DNA of 64,000 nucleotides, from assembly GCA_038501785.1 (NCBI GenBank), contig JBAMJR010000162.1, positions 1,166,001 through 1,230,000 of the forward strand, written 5' to 3'. Below are positions 1-64,000 of this stretch, in pieces. The position numbers were made by a program, and so were the translations under genes. Source of the DNA: Myoxocephalus aenaeus. Lineage: Eukaryota; Chordata; Actinopteri; Perciformes; Cottidae. The stretch's first letter is position 1, and every line of letters starts with the position of its first letter. The notes beneath the pieces were generated by a model, which saw only the letters and a program-made list of their open reading frames with translations, did no database searches and was not told the DNA's origin.

Positions 1-1311
1 CACTGTGGAATGCTGGAAGGGAAATTCAGATTCTGGCCTGAAGGATCATCATCTTTCCACATTATCTGGGCTCCCACTAAATCCAAGAAGGGGCGTTAAT
101 GGATTTTTTTTTTCTTCATATTTCCATTGTCTGTGAAGCCTGAGATACATCACTACTGTGGCATAGTTAGCCAGGAGACATTTATCTGTCAAATTGGATT
201 CATGTTGCTTTTTAATATTTGTGGTTTTGACATCAGATCACTGATTAAAAAACCTTTCAAAGTCATGGTACTGGCAGAATAGTTATTTAAAAAGTTAATA
301 TTTAAATGTAATTACAAAAATAGTTTTTTACAATGGTTAGTGATATGTGTAATGTATTGCATCCTGTCTAATAATTTCCTGTCTTAAGTCCCACCCTGTT
401 TTGAACCATTGTTTTTGCTGTACACTTCTTATTAAACATAAACATTCAGTCAGCAGAGGGCGCCCCCAAAATGAAAAGATCATACAAGGAAACACCACAG
501 TGGCATGGCTTGCCCATCTTCCTCCACTCTGACTGGTATTTAAACTAACCATAATTGCATGATGTGCTAGCAAACATTTACAGGCTTTCCAATGCACTTT
601 AATTGCTGCCTATTGCTGCCAACTCTCAGTAGAATCCAGTGACACAAAAAAAGACAGACAAGACATCCCAAGATGCTTCTGCACGACCACAGAGACACTA
701 AGTCAGAATGTCACGGATCGAGAAGTTAATCACAAGTCTAAGCCTAAAACATAAAACTGTATGGCTCTGATGAGTTATGGGTAATTTTGACTATACAGCT
801 GAAAATTGTATTTTAATGTTTGAGGGTCTGCTGGTGAAATTGCTTTAATGATTTTAACAGGTTTCTACATGCCTCTCTGCTTCAGGGGACATCACACGTC
901 TTTGTCATGTTAGTAGCTTGTTAACATGGCAGATAGTATAGCACAAGTCCCTGTCAGCAGACAGGAAGATGTGTCATTAAAAATCTGAGACTGGCATTTA
1001 CCCCTCAGACAAGACTGCGGCTAGTCTGAAGCTGCTTTAGTATCTTTAGCATGAGAGAACTGTCTCCTCTCTCTTGTGGTTTTCATCCTTATCATTAGAA
1101 TATGGTTCATTCCTTTTTAAGGGTTTGTGCCTTTTCTCAGGATGTGCTGAGTATATTGCATGCTGGCTCATACAAAGCTCAAAAGCCTTTAAAAAGCTAT
1201 GCTTATTCATTTGGGGTCTTTAATGGTTGGGGATATAGCCTGTTTTTCAGGACTTCTGTGAAGCGACGGTTGTGGAAGGTAGAGGGGATGAAGAGTCAGG
1301 GATGCGGGATA

Positions 1312-1345
1312 GTGTGTGTGTCTGTGTGTGCGCGTGTGTGTGTGT
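1312..1345. repeat. Imperfect (GT)n microsatellite
   Basis: About 34 bp of GT dinucleotides interrupted by TCT and CGCG. The short open frames crossing it are low-complexity artefacts. Confidence 0.85.
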
Positions 1346-2879
1346 TTGGGGGGTTCCTGGCCAATTCAGCACATCTGGAATATATGAGGCCTTGAGGTAT
1401 GCAGTAATGCAGAAAGGCATTCTGAAACTCACAAAGAGACCTTTAGTCCAAGCTTCTTTTTTTTTCAAGAACCAGTAGCTCTGTACTTGGGACAATATTC
1501 AGAAGAGCCACAGACTATTTTCTTTTTCATGAGGCATTTGGAGTGAGGTTTTCAACTTGGCGTTTGGTACCCATATTTTATTCTGTCTGTGTCCAAGTCA
1601 GAAGTCAGCCTGGTATTATTCTTAGGACAAAACAAGCCCTGTGTCTGTTAACTTGCCCTGTGTGCAGTGTCAGTCATAAAGCCTGTTTTACTCCATCTCT
1701 CTCTCTCAGTTGATACTGTTTTGCTTGATTTTGCACCAGAGCAGCTTTCTTTATGCTTATGCTCTTAACAATTTAAATTCATGATCTGTGGCATCAGATG
1801 ATCTGGACCCATATCAGCATAAATAACTCCAGTCGTCCCTTAATTAATAAAGAGCAGATCTGTGCAACTTCAAATGAGCCAAAACTCAAGACGCCATCCC
1901 TGAGCATATGCTCAAATCAAGCAAGTTGGATTCACCACTCAAGCTGTTATTTTTCTGGTCACAGGAGAAGTAGCTACAGGGATGGGGCCTTCTCCGTTTA
2001 GTCTCATGTATGTTTTAGTTGGGGGGTGTAGGGAGTGGTGCCAGTACCATAATGGGTTCAACATGTGGACTTATAGCTCCACCCATCAGACCCACTAGAT
2101 CCACTAAAAGCGAACAGGAACTGCATAATCAGCACTTCCTGGCTTCACGTGCCACATGATTTACAAAAACGGAAAATGTAATTAAGCGTACATTTTTATA
2201 ATAAAATTCCTTTGGCTTTTACTATAGATAGATGTTACAATATTTAATTCAGAGGCAATAATCGGTGGTCAAACTACAGGCAGTTTGGAGTCTACCTTTT
2301 GCATGAAAAGAAAGAACATATGGTTTTTCAATTGATTAGCCTGTCATTGGCAATCTATGTCTCTTGACCAAACATTCTTTCTGTTTCATCCAGTTTTAAG
2401 GAGGATTAGGAGATTTCCTCCAATGTGAATTTCAGTCTTTTGTCTGATCCCTTTAAATTATTTCCCCACCAATCGCTCAAGCCAATATCAAACACATGAA
2501 TCTCGCATTTTTTTTCAAGGAAGGGAGATTTCACATTAAGCCCGTTATCTGCCATTCCTTAAAGGCCTTATCTTTCCGGAGAGATTTTGAGCTAACCATT
2601 CAGACATTGTTTATCATTGCTGGGTCTTTTGAAGAGGACACATCCTGCCTCTTGACTCACTTAGAAAAGCATGACTGTCTGTGCTGTTTTTTTTTGCTGC
2701 TGTGTCTTTTGTAATAGTACAACAAGCATTATTTAATACATTGCTTACACAAAGTTTGGAGGTTTGGGGTGAAACTTAGTCATTTTATTCTCTACATTGT
2801 TCCTCTGTTACTGTATCTTTTAATATTCCTGTTTTAGTTTGGTAAAAACAAAAAATTCCAGGCGGTTTGTAGATAAGCT

Positions 2880-3535
2880 TTTTCATTAGGTCCAATACAA
2901 AATGATGTATTGTGCAATACTATCGATATAGCTTACTATTGATATAGCTTACTATTGCGATAATCTTTTAAACAGAAGTGTATCGATATGTTTACGACTA
3001 ATATCAATACATAAAAACGTCGATAGAGCTTACTATCGCGATAATCTTTTAAACGAATATTGTATCGATATGTTTGCGACTAATATCAATACATCCAAAT
3101 TAAACAATCTGCTGTTTTAAAAGGATTTAAAATGTCCTTTAACTTGCCTCGGATCCCTGTGGGTGTCAAACAACCTCCTCCTCCGCTCCTGTACCGCTAG
3201 ATGTCGCTGCCTAATGACTTCTAAGTGACACCATCCCTGAGCATACGCTGCAGAGAAAGAGTAGCCCTGACATGCGATAATAGACGATGAACCTGGAGAA
3301 ATTTCTTGAGTTAGTTTGAATGCAATTTGTCCGCTGAGTTATCAATATGTGATGTACGTATTAGACTATCGAGGTGCTATACAGCAAGTTGTATTTTTAG
3401 CTCTATTTTCATATTTTCGTATAAAAACACTATTGCAATGTATTGCAATATGTATCATATCGCGATATCTCGTATTGTGACATGTGTATTGCGATACGTA
3501 TCGCATCGTGAGTTACTTGCCAATACACAGCCTTA
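2880..3535. mobile_element. Probable non-autonomous DNA transposon, CGATA-rich ends
   Basis: Both ends are rich in TATCGATA and ATTGCGATA words. The left end has two diverged copies of a unit of about 72 bp (2941-3012 and 3022-3094) and a third partial copy at 2925-2940. The right end, read on the minus strand, begins GTGTATTGGCAAG and continues with CGATACGTATCGCAATAC, a style of terminus I associate with fish hAT-like elements. No coding capacity is seen. The exact termini and target-site duplication are not resolved. Confidence 0.45.
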
Positions 3536-4476
3536 ATTCAAAGTGAGATTGAGTTTATGGTTGCTAATGTTAGAAACATTTAAATACATACTTCTATGTC
3601 ATTACACTGTCAGTCATTTGTCTTCATGTCTCTTCTCTGCAAGTATTACGGCACTACATTTTAGCATTTTCCAGCATTTTCCATTATCCTGTAGTTGTGG
3701 CTCAAGTGGCTGGTGATCAGCCAAAGTTAGACATTGACTTGCTTTGAAAATTTGGGTTTGAAAGACACTCGAGCTAGATCGATAATTGGATAAGCTATCG
3801 GTAAAATTCCCGTACCAAAATGCCAAACTATTGTTTGAGGTAATTTAGAGTCTTAGTGTCTGCTATTTGTTCACCAGACAGCACTGACAAGTATATTTGT
3901 TAGATGTAATATGTCCAGCTTTGTTTACATATTGGTCACTTCACCAAAAAATAAATAAAAAATAAATAATAATTAATAACTTACTGTTAGAGCTACAATG
4001 TCCCAATCACCTAACACAAGCCAGATTAAAACAATTTGATAAATACAACCTTGAATTAACAGCTTCCTCTATCTGTATATTTTTAAATACACTTAACCTC
4101 AGTCACACATGCGTTTAATAAGGAATGACGTTGTGCTGTACGTCAACACTCCTGTTTATAACCTAGCCTTGAAAAATACCTTATTAGGCATGGCTCGGGG
4201 GTGGGAGAGACAACTATTTACAGAATGGGACAGAGAGAGACACTGAGAATAACAAGTTAGACAATTACTGAGCAACAGTGTGTATGACTGCACTGCACAG
4301 TAGTCTGACCCCTGAGCACCAGGTCCATTGATAGAAAACTGTTTAGTAGTGTTAAGAAGCTCGTAAAGCTGCCCCCCTCTGCGCTCTCCTTATTCCAAGG
4401 ACCCAGTGATCAGCAGCAATGAGTTTTATCATTCCATAGTTACTGTTGGCTGTGGGGGGTAACAGTAGTGGTGAAG

Positions 4477-4478
<2 letters not shown>

Positions 4479-4547
<69 letters not shown>

Positions 4548-4555
4548 GGGGGGGG
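4479..4555. repeat. (GT)26 followed by poly-G tract
   Basis: GT repeats run from 4479 to 4530 and are followed directly by 25 consecutive G. It is a compound microsatellite and sequencing length error is likely at the G run. Confidence 0.95.
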
Positions 4556-5083
4556 TGGTAATTATGTCTTCTGAACGATTAACAACATTGTACTGCTCCT
4601 CTGACAAGGTAGCTCATAAATTCACAACTGGTCAAACAGACATATTTGGCCAATAAGCAAGGGATGTAACGGGTGTAAATGTTGATGTATAATCAAAAAT
4701 ACCAGCTCCCATTAGATTTGCTGTTCACTGTTGAAAGATGCTGTGTACAGTGTTATGTAAAATGACATGCAGCTTTGAGAAAATGTGTACCTTATAATTT
4801 GTGAAAACACATCACATGTGCAAGCTGATTCATGTTTAGGAAAGTCATCATTTTCAATCTAAACAACTTCACATAGATACATCATTATAGCACACTTTAA
4901 AAAAAATGTACACTTACATACATACAAAAATACAAAGTGTCCACACCCAGATAGGGAACACTGTTTCAGCACGTTGGACAAATGCATTCCCCCAAATAGC
5001 TTATTGCTATGCAAATGTTATGAAATGTTTGCTGACAATGTATCATTAGGTAATGTAATCAATTATTTGTTATGCCTCCTCAG

Positions 5084-63017
<57,934 letters not shown>

Positions 63018-64000
63018 GTAAGTACACATGCTGAAATATTCATGATGTGTTTTTAGAGAGCTCTTTCTTTTCTTTTTTTAATAAAAGATGACTGATAGTT
63101 TATGCATGTGAAAGCAGCACTCATAATGCATGACAAGTAGCACCACAATCAATACAGCAGTTTGACCTAGTGTACTATTCATCACTTAAAGTGTGTAATT
63201 GTGACTTTTCAAACGATCTGTCTGACTAGAATACCTGTGAGTGCAGCTTATTACGTTACGTCTATTATTTGACATTTCCGCTCTGGGGGCTGTTCTACCT
63301 CTAAGTATCTTACTCCAAATGTATGCAGGCTGATGTGTAGCAAATATTTAGCTCTGCCAGATTTGAACACCTCCATTGTTGGCGTTGTCACCAATCTAAC
63401 CTCCTGTCCAAGGCTTTTTATTAAAGTCATAATACGCCAGTATTATTATTTTGTTATTTTGTTTGACAAAAGCGTCACAATTCATAATAACTGTTTGGTG
63501 TTTCATATCACCGAAATGAGTGCTAGATGACAGGATGTCCACGTTCTCATATTGCATTCAACATTAATTTACACGTACATCTCCTGCATCAATCCATATG
63601 ATATGCACAACATCAATGTTCTAATGCAGCATGGGGTTTTTGCCTGCAAAAGTACCTGTGCTTTTAACTTTCCAGTTGTATGAATCATGAAAAGGTATTC
63701 AGAGCAGTGCCATTGATCCAGCCTAAGCACTGATTGTAGACCAGAGAGGCCTCACCTTAGTTATAGGTATGCGCAATCACAATCCCTGAGTCTCAGTCCA
63801 TCAAGTTGTATTGATGTATCCACCTGCTGCCGCGTATCTGTTTACGGTGACAGATCGAGCCAGTGTTACATTTCACATCGAGGTCAATTTCAAAGGTGCC
63901 ATGCTGGCATCGACTTGAGAAGCTCTTTGCTCTAATGGGCCAACTACCGATTGTTGGTTTGTAATTATGCTCCAATTGCAGCTCTTAGTCAGAGCCAACA
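63018..64000 (+). other. Start of the intron after exon w49
   Basis: No further collagen exon (expected next GPKGERGEKGE-like) was found up to the window edge. No repeats recognised. Confidence 0.6.

Larger units (their letters stand above)
1..5083 (+). other. 3' part of col11a1 intron 1 (or 5' flank)
   Basis: No exon was found here. I saw no signal-peptide-like reading frame followed by a donor in phase 1, so exon 1 is probably further left; the first intron is long in this gene family. The stretch holds a short GT repeat, a CGATA-rich repeated block, and a GT/poly-G microsatellite, listed separately. The remainder is AT-rich and featureless. Confidence 0.6.

Noticed and set aside
1889..3249. 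Similar words CGCCATCCCTGAGCATATGCT (1891) and ACACCATCCCTGAGCATACG (3229)
   Set aside because: Only about 22 bp with mismatches and no surrounding similarity; could be chance or a tiny shared repeat, not enough to call.
1..5083. Signal-peptide exon 1 of col11a1
   Set aside because: No frame with Met, hydrophobic core and a phase-1 donor was found; it is most likely left of the window.

Overview
The window is vertebrate genomic DNA, almost certainly from a ray-finned (teleost) fish. It lies inside one large plus-strand gene: the ortholog of COL11A1, the pro-alpha1 chain of the minor fibrillar collagen type XI. I could place 49 consecutive coding exons (5084 to 63017), all with AG/GT splice borders and matching phases. 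Together they give about 1,240 codons of one open frame. The signal-peptide exon lies left of the window. The rest of the triple helix and the C-propeptide lie to the right.

Region by region: 1-5083 is the 3' part of intron 1. Exons w1-w4 (5084-19419) encode the TSPN/laminin-G-like N-terminal domain with its four cysteines. Exons w5-w7 (23138-24960) encode the acidic, Tyr-rich variable region. Exons w8-w11 (26096-29741) encode the minor triple helix. Exons w12-w13 (30221-31865) encode NC2, the N-telopeptide and the start of the main helix. Exons w14-w49 (32503-63017) are glycine-first cassettes of 45, 54, 90 or 108 bp; they carry about 248 uninterrupted Gly-X-Y triplets of a helix that has about 338 in mammals. 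The paralog call (XI alpha1 rather than V alpha1) rests on remembered diagnostic segments. The col11a1a/col11a1b choice is left open.

The introns hold a typical fish repeat load: long (GT/CA)n, (GA)n, (CT)n, poly-G/poly-C and AT palindromes; tRNA-derived SINEs; an MITE family, one copy of it interrupted by a hAT element; a decayed PIF/Harbinger element with recognisable terminal inverted repeats; a Tc1/mariner fragment; a 140-bp foldback element; and several familiar but unclassified teleost repeats. No second protein-coding gene, tRNA, rRNA or CRISPR array is supported.

I found no previously undescribed biological system. The observations worth a second look are structural: palindromes and foldbacks, donor-like sites made by Gly-Glu codons inside collagen exons, and a purine tract plus in-frame read-through just upstream of the alternatively spliced variable region. 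There are also nested transposons and an unclassified inverted-repeat element.
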